A program made the position numbers and the translations under genes. This document shows, piece by piece, positions 17,516-27,262 of a DNA stretch of 64,000 nucleotides. The first letter of the stretch is position 1, and every line of letters begins with the position of its first letter. Under the pieces are notes generated by a model. That model was not told the DNA's origin and did not search any database. It saw nothing but the letters and a program-made list of their open reading frames with translations. The DNA comes from Phreatobacter sp. (GTDB lineage: Bacteria; Pseudomonadota; Alphaproteobacteria; Rhizobiales; Phreatobacteraceae): the NCBI RefSeq assembly GCF_016793595.1, contig NZ_JAEULY010000014.1, forward strand, positions 1 through 64,000, in the 5' to 3' direction.

Positions 17516-17931
17516 ATGACCAGGGTTCCCCCGCCCGACATTCCCGAAGGCTACGAACCGGCCCCGGCATTAGACGGAAAATTCGATCGGCTCTTCGGAC
17601 CGCTCTACAGGCGGGCGCGCGGCTCCGGTTTCGCCTTCAGGGTCGGCGAGGCGCACAGCAACATTCGCGGCGCCATCCATGACGGCGTGCTGACGGCGCT
17701 TGCCGACCAGACGCTGAGCCCCACCGTCATGCAGGCGATCGGCGGCATGGTGGTCACCGTTAGCCTCACGTGCGATTTCGTCGACGGCGCCCAGCCGGGC
17801 GATCTGATCAAATGCTCCGCGCGGGCGACCCGTTCGGTCGTCTTCGTCACCGGTGAGTTGTATTGCGGAAAAGGCTGTTGCTTACGGCAAGTGGGCTTTG
17901 GAAACGGCTGCGCCCGGTTTATCCAGCGTGA
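17516..17931 (+). pseudogene. PaaI-type thioesterase with two +1 frameshifts
   Basis: A hotdog-fold acyl-CoA thioesterase by its motifs RGAIHDGVLTALADQT and VSLTCDFVDGAQPGDL. Family-like sequence runs in one frame to LYC (17866), continues as EKAVA one frame over, then as TASGLWKRLRPVYPA one frame further, ending at the TGA at 17929-17931. Removing one G at 17867-17868 and one T at 17882-17883 restores a normal ~138-residue protein. Without correction the frame runs on and overlaps the next gene. Either real inactivation or two base-calling errors 15 bp apart. The restored stop lies 59 bp before the TetR start. Confidence 0.75.
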
Positions 17932-17990
17932 TGAGGCGTTGTTCCCCCCGCCCCCGGGGGGACGATCGCGCCCAATCGGATCGGAAGACG

Positions 17991-18752
17991 ATGACGAAGC
18001 CTCTGCCTCCCTCGACCAGGGCATTCGATCAGACGGTCGTCAAGAGCCAGGTTACCGACGAGAAACTGGTCATGCGCCGGCGCGAGCAGATCGTCGCGGC
18101 GGCGGTCGAGCTGTTCTCCGACCAGGGCTATTACCGCACGACCATCCAGGACATCGCGCGCAAGGCGGGTGTCAGCATCGGTCTGATCTACCAATATGCG
18201 CAGACTAAGGAAGACGTCCTGCTGCTGTCGCTGATGAGCGTGCTGGAATCCTACAAGCAGGAGATTCCGCTCTCGGTCACCGCCATCAGCGATCCATTGG
18301 AGGCGCTATGGTCGTCGCTGGCGACCTTCTGCCGGATTATCGATCATCGGCGCAGCGCGGCCGTGCTAGCCTATCGCTCGACCAAGTCGCTGCCGCGCGA
18401 ACAGCGCGAGCTGATCAAGCAGCTGGAACTGGAGACCAACGAGTTCATCGCGCAGCGGCTGCGCGACTGTGTCGCCGCCGGCGTGTTTCGCGAGATCAAT
18501 GTCGATCTCGTCACCTATCAGCTGGTGCTCTATGCCCATACCTGGGCGCTGAAATATTGGCGGCTCAGCCAGATCACCACGATCGAGGGCTATATCGAGC
18601 AGGGTTTTGATTTCTTTGTCCATGCGATGGCGACCCCGAAGGGGCTGATCCAGTACGGCCAGTTTCTCGCCGTCCACCGCGTCAGGGTGGCCAAGGCAAG
18701 CGGCAAGGCAAGCAAGACCGCGAGGAAGGCGAAGCCGGACGATCAGGTCTGA
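17991..18752 (+). CDS. TetR-family transcriptional regulator
   Basis: A 253-residue TetR-type repressor. The helix-turn-helix spans roughly residues 30-80 (RREQIVAAAVELFSDQGYYR ... DIARKAGVSIGLIYQYAQTK). The C-terminal ligand domain is typical of regulators that sense acyl-CoA compounds, and the Lys-rich tail is unstructured. The ATG at 17991 has GGAAG upstream; longer in-frame starts run into the thioesterase. It is the only regulator inside the 9-25 kb plus-strand block, so it is the best candidate for binding the three GAATGA-N4-TCATTC operators. No such site precedes its own gene. Confidence 0.85.
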   Translation: MTKPLPPSTRAFDQTVVKSQVTDEKLVMRRREQIVAAAVELFSDQGYYRTTIQDIARKAGVSIGLIYQYAQTKEDVLLLSLMSVLESYKQEIPLSVTAISDPLEALWSSLATFCRIIDHRRSAAVLAYRSTKSLPREQRELIKQLELETNEFIAQRLRDCVAAGVFREINVDLVTYQLVLYAHTWALKYWRLSQITTIEGYIEQGFDFFVHAMATPKGLIQYGQFLAVHRVRVAKASGKASKTARKAKPDDQV

Positions 18753-18868
18753 GCCGTTAAGCGCCGGTCATCGCGGCCGCGCTGAAAGGCGGATGCACTG
18801 GTCCGCCAAGGCAATTGCCGCCATGCGCCGTTCGGCGACTTGACGGGTAAAGCCGGTTCCCATATTCC

Positions 18869-18888
18869 GAATGAATGATCATTCATTC
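18869..18888. promoter_or_regulatory. Operator copy 3, two overlapping GAATGA-N4-TCATTC sites
   Basis: GAATGAATGATCATTCATTC, a perfect 20-bp palindrome, contains the motif twice, at 18869-18884 and 18873-18888. It ends 9 bp before the ATG of the following crotonase gene, so a bound repressor would block the start of transcription or translation of the beta-oxidation set. Confidence 0.7.
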
Positions 18889-18897
18889 GGTGAACGC

Positions 18898-19650
18898 ATG
18901 TTCAAGACAGAGACCAGAGGCTCGGTGCTCGCGCTCACGATGGAGCGGGCGCCGGTCAACGCAATCAACCGCGAATGGATCAACGGCTTCGAGGCTGTGC
19001 TCGATGAGCTCGAGCACTGTTCCGACGTGACCGTCCTGCTGGTGCGCTCGTCGCAGCGCACCTTCTCGGCCGGCGCCGACCTCAAGCTGATGCGCGACTG
19101 CTTCGCGACCGAGGACGGTCCCGACGCGATGGTCGAGACGGTCAGGCGGATGCAGCGACTCTACGACCGGATAGAGGCCGCATCTCAGGTGGTGATCGCA
19201 GAGATCGGCGGCGCGGCTCACGGTGGCGGCTTCGAGCTGGCGCTCGCCTGCGATCTCAGGGTGGCGGCAGAGGGTGCGCCGCTCGGCCTGCCGGAGACGC
19301 GCCTCGGCCTGCTGCCGGGAGCCGGCGGCACGCAGCGCATGTCAAGGCTCTGCGGCCCGGGCGTCGCCCGGCGCATGATTCTCACCGCCGAGGTGATCAG
19401 TGGAGCGCAGGCGCTCCGCCTCGGCCTGGTCCAGTGGGCGGTGCCGGCAGACGAACTCGAAGCGTTCGCGCGCGCGCTCGCCGAGCGAGTCGCCACCATG
19501 TCGCCGAAGGCGCTCGCCGCCTGCAAGCGCTGCTTCAGTGCGGCCGACGCCGAACTCAGCGCCGGCATGCTGATCGAGCTGCTTGAAACCCATAAGCTTC
19601 TCAATACCGGCGACACCCGCGGGCGGATCGCCGCCTTTTTGGACCGATGA
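18898..19650 (+). CDS. Enoyl-CoA hydratase/isomerase family protein (first glutamate only)
   Basis: A 250-residue crotonase-fold protein. Seen: RTFSAGADLKLM and GGAAHGGGFELALACDLR (oxyanion hole) and LGLPETRLGLLPGAGGTQRM, which holds the first catalytic glutamate. The second crotonase glutamate is replaced by arginine (VARRMILTA). The ATG at 18898 is chosen because the in-frame ATG at 18871 lies inside the operator. First gene of the beta-oxidation-like run 18.9-24.8 kb. Hydratase or isomerase action on an alicyclic or branched enoyl-CoA is possible. Confidence 0.8.
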   Translation: MFKTETRGSVLALTMERAPVNAINREWINGFEAVLDELEHCSDVTVLLVRSSQRTFSAGADLKLMRDCFATEDGPDAMVETVRRMQRLYDRIEAASQVVIAEIGGAAHGGGFELALACDLRVAAEGAPLGLPETRLGLLPGAGGTQRMSRLCGPGVARRMILTAEVISGAQALRLGLVQWAVPADELEAFARALAERVATMSPKALAACKRCFSAADAELSAGMLIELLETHKLLNTGDTRGRIAAFLDR

Positions 19651-19660
19651 GGACATGACC

Positions 19661-20401
19661 ATGAGGCTCGAAGGCAAGACCGTCGTCGTCACGGGGGCGG
19701 CATCGGGCATTGGACTGGCGGCCGCCGCGATGCTCGGCCATGCCGGCGCCGACGTCGTGCTGGCCGATCTGTCGACCGACAGGGGCGAGGTGCAGGCTGA
19801 GGCGATGCGCAAGGCCGGGCTGAAGGCCACCTTCGTGCATGTCGACGTGGCGTCCGACGAATCGATCGCGGCCTTCGCCCGCGCCGTGCTGGGTCGCGGC
19901 GAGGTCCATGTGCTGGTCAACGGCGCCGGCTGGGGCAAGGGCCAGCCCTTCGTCGAAAACGACGCAGCGTTCTGGGAGCGCGTCGTCGACATCAACCTGA
20001 TGGGGCCGATCAAGCTGATCCGCGCCCTCATCGACCCGATGATCGCCCGCCGCTCCGGCAAGATCGTCAATGTCGCCAGCGATGCCGGCCGCGTCGGCTC
20101 GTCCGGCGAGACGGTCTATTCCGGCGCCAAGGGCGGCTTGATCAGCTTCTCGAAGGGCCTCGCCCGCGAGATGGCGCGCTATTCGATCAACGTGAACTGC
20201 ATCTGCCCCGGTCCGACCGAGACGCCCATGCTGATGGCTTTGCCGGAGAACCACCTGGAGGCCTTCAAGCGAGCGATTCCGTTCCGCCGCTTTGGCAAAC
20301 CGGAAGACGTGGCCAATGCGATCCTGTTTTTCGCCAGCGACAAATCCGATTACATCACCGGCCAGACGCTCAGCATCTCCGGTGGCCTGACCATGGCCTG
20401 A
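19661..20401 (+). CDS. SDR family 3-hydroxyacyl-CoA-type dehydrogenase
   Basis: A 246-residue short-chain dehydrogenase with cofactor motif [11 protein letters not shown], an NAG-like NGAGWGKG, and catalytic YSGAK. The acidic ADLSTDRGE after the second strand favours NAD. The ATG at 19661 sits eight bases after GAGG; an ATG at 19655 is too close. In this block it probably oxidises the hydroxyacyl-CoA made by the neighbouring crotonase proteins, as BadH does for 2-hydroxycyclohexanecarboxyl-CoA, but the substrate is inferred. Confidence 0.8.
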   Translation: MRLEGKTVVVTGAASGIGLAAAAMLGHAGADVVLADLSTDRGEVQAEAMRKAGLKATFVHVDVASDESIAAFARAVLGRGEVHVLVNGAGWGKGQPFVENDAAFWERVVDINLMGPIKLIRALIDPMIARRSGKIVNVASDAGRVGSSGETVYSGAKGGLISFSKGLAREMARYSINVNCICPGPTETPMLMALPENHLEAFKRAIPFRRFGKPEDVANAILFFASDKSDYITGQTLSISGGLTMA

Positions 20402-20427
20402 TCGATCATCGACAAGAGGACATTCCC

Positions 20428-21258
20428 GTGCAGACTTTCAAAGCCACAGATTACAAGGCGACCCATTTCAAGTGGGAGGTCGCCGGCAAAGTCGGCACCG
20501 TCACACTGAACCGACCCGAGCGGAAGAATCCGCTAACCTTCGAAAGCTATGCCGAGTTGCGTGACCTGTTCCTGGAGCTAGTCCATGCGAGCGACGTGAA
20601 GACCGTGGTAGTCACCGGTGCGGGCGGCAATTTCTGTTCGGGCGGCGACGTCCACGAGATCATCGGGCCGCTGGTCCGCATGCAGGAAGCCGGAGACATG
20701 CCGGGCCTGCTCGCGTTCACGCGCATGACCGGCGATCTCGTGAAAGCCATGCGCCATTGCCCGCAGCCGATCATCGCGGCGGTAGATGGCATCTGCGCAG
20801 GCGCCGGCGCCATCGTCGCCATGGCCTCCGACATGCGCATCGGCACCCCCCGCGCCAAGACCGCCTTCCTGTTCGTGCGGGTCGGCCTCGCCGGCGCCGA
20901 CATGGGCGCCTGTGCGATCCTGCCGCGCATTATCGGCCAGGGTCGCGCCTCCGAGCTGCTCTATACCGGCCGTTCAATGTCGGCTGAGGAGGCTGACAAG
21001 TGGGGCTTCTTCAATCGGGTCGTCTCGCCCGACGACGTGCTGGCCGAGGCGCAGAAGCTGGCCAAGGAACTCGCCGACGGCCCGACCTTCGCCCACGGCA
21101 TGACCAAGACTTGCCTGCATCAGGAATGGTCGATGGACATCGACAGCGCCATCGAGGCCGAAGCTCAGGCGCAGGCGATCTGCATGCAGACCAAGGATTA
21201 CGGGCGCGCCTACAACGCCTTCGTCGCCAAGCAGAAGCCGGTCTTCGAGGGCAATTGA
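20428..21258 (+). CDS. Enoyl-CoA hydratase/isomerase family protein (second glutamate only)
   Basis: A 276-residue crotonase-fold protein starting with GTG after an AGAGGA Shine-Dalgarno. Seen: [14 protein letters not shown] and [18 protein letters not shown]. By eye the first catalytic glutamate of crotonase is replaced ([15 protein letters not shown]) while the second is kept ([11 protein letters not shown]). One remaining glutamate is the pattern of several isomerases and hydrolases of the family. It works in the same operon as two other crotonases with different active-site patterns. Confidence 0.8.
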   Translation: MQTFKATDYKATHFKWEVAGKVGTVTLNRPERKNPLTFESYAELRDLFLELVHASDVKTVVVTGAGGNFCSGGDVHEIIGPLVRMQEAGDMPGLLAFTRMTGDLVKAMRHCPQPIIAAVDGICAGAGAIVAMASDMRIGTPRAKTAFLFVRVGLAGADMGACAILPRIIGQGRASELLYTGRSMSAEEADKWGFFNRVVSPDDVLAEAQKLAKELADGPTFAHGMTKTCLHQEWSMDIDSAIEAEAQAQAICMQTKDYGRAYNAFVAKQKPVFEGN

Positions 21259-21294
21259 TCATGCAGTCGCCCGGTCGAGCCGAGGAGGGCGCCA

Positions 21295-22464
<1,170 letters not shown>

Positions 22465-22488
22465 ATAACATCCGCCGGGACGAACGCC

Positions 22489-23634
22489 ATGATCCTCACC
22501 GAACAGCAGACGATGATCCGCGACATGGCGCGCCAGTTCGCGCGCGCGCAGCTGGCGCCCAAGGCCGCCCTGTGGGATCGCGAAAGCCATTTCCCGATGG
22601 CGGAAATCCGTGAGATGGGCCGCCTCGGGCTGATGGGCATGAACGTGCCGGTCGAGTGGGGTGGCGTCGGCGCAGACTACGTGTCGACCGCGCTGGCGCT
22701 CGAGGAGATCGCGGCCGGCGATGCCGGCACCTCCACCGTTATGAGCGGGCACAATTCAGTCGGCTGCATGCCGATCGCCAATTTCGGCAACGACGATCAG
22801 AAAGAACGGTTCCTCAAGCCGATGGCCGAAGGGCGCATGATCTCGGCCTTCCTGCTGACCGAGGCCCATGGCGGCTCGGACGCCGGCGCGCTCACCACCC
22901 GCGCCGTGCGCGACGGCGATCATTACGTGCTGAACGGTACCAAGCAGTTCATCACCACCGGCAGCAATGCCGATGTCGCGCTGATCTTCGCCCGCACCGG
23001 CCCGCAGAACGGCACAAAGGGCATTTCCGCTTTCATCGTGCCGCTGCCGGCGCCCGGCTATGTGGTGGTGCGCAAGGAGGAGAAGCTCGGCCAGCATTCC
23101 TCCGACACCTGCCAGATCGCGCTGAACGACCTGTGTGTTTCGGTTGAAAACCGACTCGGCGCCGAGGGTGAGGGCTACCGCATTGCGCTGTCCAACCTGC
23201 AGGGCGGGCGCATCGGCATCGCGGCGCAGGCGGTCGGCATCGGCCGCGCGGCCCACGATGCGGCGCTCGACTATGCCCGCGACCGCGTGGTTTTCGGCAA
23301 GCCGATCATCGAGCATCAGGTCGTCGGTTTCCGGCTCGCCGCCATGGCGACGCGCGTGGAGGCCGCGCGCCAGATGGTGCTGCACGCGGCGTCCCTCGCC
23401 GATGCCGGCCAACCGTGCCTGATGGAAGCCTGCATGGCCAAGCTCGTCGCCTCCGACGCCGCCGAATGGGTCTGCTCGGAGGCGATCCAGACGATGGGCG
23501 GCTACGGATATCTCGCCGACTTCCCAGTTGAGCGCTTCTATCGCGACGCCCGCGTGACGCGCATTTACGAGGGCACCAACGACATCCAGCACCTCGTGAT
23601 CCTGCGCGAGATGCAGAAGCGCAACGCCGCCTGA
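22489..23634 (+). CDS. Acyl-CoA dehydrogenase 2
   Basis: A 381-residue acyl-CoA dehydrogenase close to the short/branched-chain type. Seen: FLLTEAHGGSDAGALTTRA, KQFITTGSNADVALIFAR, IQTMGGYGYLADFPVERFYRD and RIYEGTNDIQHLVI with the catalytic glutamate. Electrons would pass to electron-transfer flavoprotein, not encoded here. It follows the first dehydrogenase after 24 bp, in one transcript. Confidence 0.9.
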   Translation: MILTEQQTMIRDMARQFARAQLAPKAALWDRESHFPMAEIREMGRLGLMGMNVPVEWGGVGADYVSTALALEEIAAGDAGTSTVMSGHNSVGCMPIANFGNDDQKERFLKPMAEGRMISAFLLTEAHGGSDAGALTTRAVRDGDHYVLNGTKQFITTGSNADVALIFARTGPQNGTKGISAFIVPLPAPGYVVVRKEEKLGQHSSDTCQIALNDLCVSVENRLGAEGEGYRIALSNLQGGRIGIAAQAVGIGRAAHDAALDYARDRVVFGKPIIEHQVVGFRLAAMATRVEAARQMVLHAASLADAGQPCLMEACMAKLVASDAAEWVCSEAIQTMGGYGYLADFPVERFYRDARVTRIYEGTNDIQHLVILREMQKRNAA

Positions 23635-23650
23635 TCCGCCGGAGGTCATC

Positions 23651-24781
23651 ATGCCCGCGCCGCTGCCGCCGCTGCGCGGCCTGAAGGTACTCGACTTCTC
23701 CAACCTGCTGCCCGGCCCGCTGGCGAGCTTGCTGCTCGTCGAAGCTGGCGCCGAGGTGATCAAGGTCGAGCGCCCCGGCACCGGCGACGAGATGCGCGGC
23801 TATTTCCCGCCCCTCGGCGCGTCCAGCGGCAATTTCGCCCTGCTCAACCGAGGCAAGACCAGCCTCGTCGCCGACTTGAAGGACGCCGGTGACCTCGCCC
23901 ATGTGATGGCGCTTGCGGCCGAAGCCGACGTGCTGATCGAGCAGTTCCGCCCCGGCGTCATGGCGCGCGTCGGGCTCGCTTATGAGGATTTTGCGAACCT
24001 CAATCCGCGCCTCGTCTATTGCTCGATCTCGGGCTACGGTCAGTCCGGCCCCCGGGTCGCCAGGGCCGGTCACGACCTCAACTACCTCGCGGAAGCCGGC
24101 CTCCTCGGCCTGACGCGCGGTGTCGATGGCGCGCCGGTCTTGCCGCAGGTGCTGGCCGCCGACATCGGCGGCGGCGCCTATCCCGCCGTGATCAACATCC
24201 TGATGGCCCTGCAGGGACGGGAGCGCAGCGGCAAGGGTTGCCATCTCGACATCGCCATGGCCGACAATCTGTTCGCCTTCGCCTATTGGGGACTGGCCGC
24301 CGGCTATGCCGGCGCCTGGCCGAAGCCTGGCCGCGAACTCATCACCGGCGGCTCGCCGCGCTACCAGATCTACCGCACCGCGGATGGGCGTTTCCTCGCC
24401 GCCGCTCCGCTGGAGGAGCGATTCTGGCAGGTGTTCTGCGAGAAGATCGGTTTGGCTGAGGACGAGCGTGACGACAGCCTCGCAGCCGAGGTCGTGAAGG
24501 CAAAAGTAAGCCGGCTCATTGCCGGGCGCGCCGCGGCCGAATGGCAAGCGATCTTCGGCACCGCCGATGCTTGTGTTTCCGTGGTCGCGACGCTGAAGGA
24601 AGCCGCCTCCGATCCCGCCTTCGTTGGACGCGGCCTGTTCGCGCGCGCCGTGACGGCGGGCGATGCCACCATGCCCGCGCTGCCCGTGCCGCTTGATAGG
24701 GATCTACGTGACCCGGCCGCGACGCGCGACGCCCCGGCGCTCGACGAAGCCGGAAGGCGGGTCGGCTGGCCGGGCAAGTAA
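23651..24781 (+). CDS. CaiB/BaiF CoA-transferase family protein, alpha-methylacyl-CoA racemase-like
   Basis: A 376-residue type III CoA-transferase-fold protein. Seen: the N-terminal GLKVLDFSNLLPGPLASLLL, VIKVERPGTGDEMR and SGYGQSGPRVARAGHDLNYL. The His-Asp pair in GHDLNY is the active-site arrangement of alpha-methylacyl-CoA racemases, whereas transferases of the family depend on aspartate only. A racemase in this operon would fit a branched or alicyclic acyl-CoA route. Last gene of the plus-strand block. Confidence 0.8.
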   Translation: MPAPLPPLRGLKVLDFSNLLPGPLASLLLVEAGAEVIKVERPGTGDEMRGYFPPLGASSGNFALLNRGKTSLVADLKDAGDLAHVMALAAEADVLIEQFRPGVMARVGLAYEDFANLNPRLVYCSISGYGQSGPRVARAGHDLNYLAEAGLLGLTRGVDGAPVLPQVLAADIGGGAYPAVINILMALQGRERSGKGCHLDIAMADNLFAFAYWGLAAGYAGAWPKPGRELITGGSPRYQIYRTADGRFLAAAPLEERFWQVFCEKIGLAEDERDDSLAAEVVKAKVSRLIAGRAAAEWQAIFGTADACVSVVATLKEAASDPAFVGRGLFARAVTAGDATMPALPVPLDRDLRDPAATRDAPALDEAGRRVGWPGK

Positions 24782-24989
24782 GGACGGGCATGACATCGGA
24801 AGTGGGGCGCAGCCCGCGCACCACCAGCCAAGCAATGCATCGGTCACCCTCGGCGTAGCGTCGGCCGGGGATGACGTCGGGAGAGGGCGCGCCGCTGGCG
24901 GTCAGAGACCGGCGTCGGGCTGACCTTCAACCGAACCCCTCCCCCGATCATGGTAGGCCTCGTGCGGCCATCCGCGTCCTCCCTGTCTA

Positions 24990-25009
24990 GCGAAACTCTA
25001 GAGTTTCGC
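24990..25009. repeat. Perfect 20-bp palindrome at the convergent gene junction
   Basis: GCGAAACTCTAGAGTTTCGC overlaps the TAG stop of the minus-strand synthetase gene. It could form a short hairpin acting on both convergent transcripts or be a protein-binding site. No T run follows. The 208 bp between it and the plus-strand stop at 24781 shows no gene. Confidence 0.5.
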
Positions 25010-26905
25010 CACCATCGCCTTCAGCCCGTCCACAGCCTCCGGATTGACGAGGCCGGAGAGGTCGCCGACCGGCTCGCCGAGCCAGATCGAGCGCACGACG
25101 CGGCGCATGATCTTCATCGACCGCGTCTTCGGCACGGCCTCGACGAAGGTCACCGCCTTCGGCCGGAACGAGGCGCCGAGGCCGGCAACCACCGCCTTCT
25201 TCAACTCGTCCGCCAGCTCCGGCGTCCCGGTGACGCCACGTGCGGGCACGCAGACGCAGATGACCGCCGACCCCTTGATCGGGTCGGGCACGCCGATCAC
25301 GGCGGCCTCACCAACCTTGCCGGTGCCGAGCAACAGGGCCTCAATCTCCGAGGGGCCAGTGCGCTTGCCGGCGATCTTGATCGTGTCGTCCGACCGGCCA
25401 TGGACATACCAGTAGCCGTCGGCATCGACGGAAGCGAAGTCGCCGTGGATCCACATATCCGGAACCTTGTCCCAATAGGCCTCGATGAACCGCTCCGGTG
25501 CGCGCCAGAGGCCGCGCGTAAGGCCGATCGAGGGGACGGTCAGCGCGAGCTCACCGACCTGGCCGCGTGGCAGCGGATTGCCCGTCTCGTCGACCACCGC
25601 CGCGCCCATGCCGGGGATCGGCCCCGTGAACGCGCCGGACGGCATGTCGCAGGCAAGCATGGTGCCGGCGACGATACCACCGCCGATTTCCGTGCCGCCG
25701 GAATAATTGAGGATCGGCGCGCGGCCCTTGCAGACATGGGCGAGAAACCAGGTCCAGGCCTCCGGTGTCCACGGCTCGCCGGTGGAGGCGGTGACGCGCA
25801 GCTTTGGGAAGTCGAATCCGGCGATCACCTCGGGCGGCTGCTGAATGAAGTTGCGCACCATGGTGGGCGCGACACCGAGGAAGGTGACGTTGTGGGTTTC
25901 GGCGAGGCGCCAGAGCCGGCCGGGATGGGGAAAATCGGGCGTGCCCTCGGCCAGCACCATGCTGGCACCGACCAACGGCACGGCGACGGCAAGGATCGGG
26001 CCGGTCAACCAACCCATGTCGCTCATCCAGAGCAGACGGTCGGCCGGCGTCAGGTCGAGGATGATGCCGAAGTCGAGTGCCACCTTGGTCATGAAGCCGC
26101 AATGGCTGTGGATCGTGCCCTTCGGCTTGCCGGTGGTGCCCGAGGTATAGACGATCATGCAGGGCGCGTCGGCCGGCATGGGCTCGGCCGGGCAGGTGCC
26201 TTTCGTGGCGACGAGATCATGCCACCAAAGTCGCTTGCCGGCTTCGCGCCCAGGATGGCGCGCCACCACCACGACATGCGCAAGGGTAGGAACGTCCGGT
26301 CGCGCCTGGTCGATCACGTCTGCCATGGCGATCGGCTGGCCGCGCCGGTAGGTGACGTCGACGGTGATCACCGCCTTCGCCTCGGCATCCTTCAGCCGCT
26401 CGATCACCGCCTGCGGGCCGAAGCCGGAGAACATCGGCAGCGCGATGCCGCCGATGCGCGTGATGGCGAGGAAGGCGGCGATGGTCTCGGGCAAGAACGG
26501 CATATAGATGCCGACGACGTCACCGGACTTCAGCCCGAGTGTCTTCAGGCCCGCGGCCGCGCTCTCGGCCTGGGCCGCGAGTTCGCCATAAGTCCAGATC
26601 CGCGTCTCACCGTCCTCGCCCTCCCAGAAGATAGCCTGCTTTTTCGCATGGCCCCGCGCCAGCGTCCGCTCCATGCAGTTGTAGGCGATATTGGTGGTGC
26701 CGCCGATGCACCACTGAGGCCATTGCACGCCCTTCGATGTATCGAGCACCCGCTCGAACGGCTTGAAGAAGGTGAGGCCGTGAAAGTCCATGACGGCCGG
26801 CCAGAACCATTCTGGATCATGGTCCGCGCGCGCGATCAGCTGCTCGTAAGTCGCGAAGCCGTAGCGGTTCATGAAGAGCTGCAACTGGAAGGGCGCGTTC
26901 GCCAT
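24998..26905 (-). CDS. Acetyl-CoA synthetase-like acyl-CoA ligase
   Basis: A 635-residue ANL ligase of the acetyl/acetoacetyl-CoA synthetase size class. Seen: the N-terminal cap, P-loop YTSGTTGKPKGTIHSH near residue 260, NYSGGTEIGGG, the SDDTIKIAGKRTGPSEIE hinge and the terminal PKTRSMKIMRRVVR with the catalytic lysine. Last gene of the minus-strand operon, 3 bp after the Dabb gene. A long open frame on the opposite strand is only its shadow. It probably activates a short acid produced or used by the five SDR enzymes; the substrate is unknown. Confidence 0.85.
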   Translation of the reverse strand: MANAPFQLQLFMNRYGFATYEQLIARADHDPEWFWPAVMDFHGLTFFKPFERVLDTSKGVQWPQWCIGGTTNIAYNCMERTLARGHAKKQAIFWEGEDGETRIWTYGELAAQAESAAAGLKTLGLKSGDVVGIYMPFLPETIAAFLAITRIGGIALPMFSGFGPQAVIERLKDAEAKAVITVDVTYRRGQPIAMADVIDQARPDVPTLAHVVVVARHPGREAGKRLWWHDLVATKGTCPAEPMPADAPCMIVYTSGTTGKPKGTIHSHCGFMTKVALDFGIILDLTPADRLLWMSDMGWLTGPILAVAVPLVGASMVLAEGTPDFPHPGRLWRLAETHNVTFLGVAPTMVRNFIQQPPEVIAGFDFPKLRVTASTGEPWTPEAWTWFLAHVCKGRAPILNYSGGTEIGGGIVAGTMLACDMPSGAFTGPIPGMGAAVVDETGNPLPRGQVGELALTVPSIGLTRGLWRAPERFIEAYWDKVPDMWIHGDFASVDADGYWYVHGRSDDTIKIAGKRTGPSEIEALLLGTGKVGEAAVIGVPDPIKGSAVICVCVPARGVTGTPELADELKKAVVAGLGASFRPKAVTFVEAVPKTRSMKIMRRVVRSIWLGEPVGDLSGLVNPEAVDGLKAMVAKL

Positions 26906-26908
26906 GGT

Positions 26909-27205
26909 TCAAGCTCCGGTCTCGGTGTCGAGGACGACGATGCGGTCGATCCGCGTCGCCATGAAGACCTTCATCTCCTGGTGCACGGGCGAGACCTGGT
27001 AGGTGTCGTGGGCGGCCGAGGAGGTGAAGACGCCGACGATGCCGTGGGTCAGTCCGTCGCTACGCGCGGCGATGTTGTCGGCTAGGAAATAGGTAACGAC
27101 ATCGACGCATTCGGCCTTCACCCGCTCGACGTAATGCTGCGCCTTAGCGAAGAACTCAGATCCCGTGCCGGGCTTGAAGCTCATCAGGACGATGTGGTGG
27201 AACAT
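26909..27205 (-). CDS. Dabb (stress-responsive alpha/beta barrel) domain protein
   Basis: A 98-residue protein matching the Dabb fold: MFHHIVLMSFKPG at the start, then SDGLTHGIVGVFTS and YQVSPVHQEMK. The ATG at 27205 fits the family length; the longer frame upstream is not conserved in character. Such proteins form dimeric ferredoxin-like barrels, some being small cyclases or lyases in catabolic operons. Its place between SDR and ligase genes suggests a catabolic role. Confidence 0.8.
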   Translation of the reverse strand: MFHHIVLMSFKPGTGSEFFAKAQHYVERVKAECVDVVTYFLADNIAARSDGLTHGIVGVFTSSAAHDTYQVSPVHQEMKVFMATRIDRIVVLDTETGA

Positions 27206-27262
27206 GACGGGCAGGTCCTCGGATGGTCGGTTTCGGCGGGGGAGTGGGGGTTGCACTAGCGA

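Noticed and set aside
17943..17961. C-rich then G-rich run between thioesterase and TetR as a terminator
   Set aside because: Stem of only C/G with almost no loop and no T run; likely chance GC-rich sequence near the ribosome-binding region of the TetR gene.
24950..27085. Long plus-strand open frame of 711 codons opposite the acetyl-CoA synthetase-like gene
   Set aside because: It is the antisense shadow of a clear ligase gene; His/Arg/Asp-rich, no motifs and no Shine-Dalgarno.
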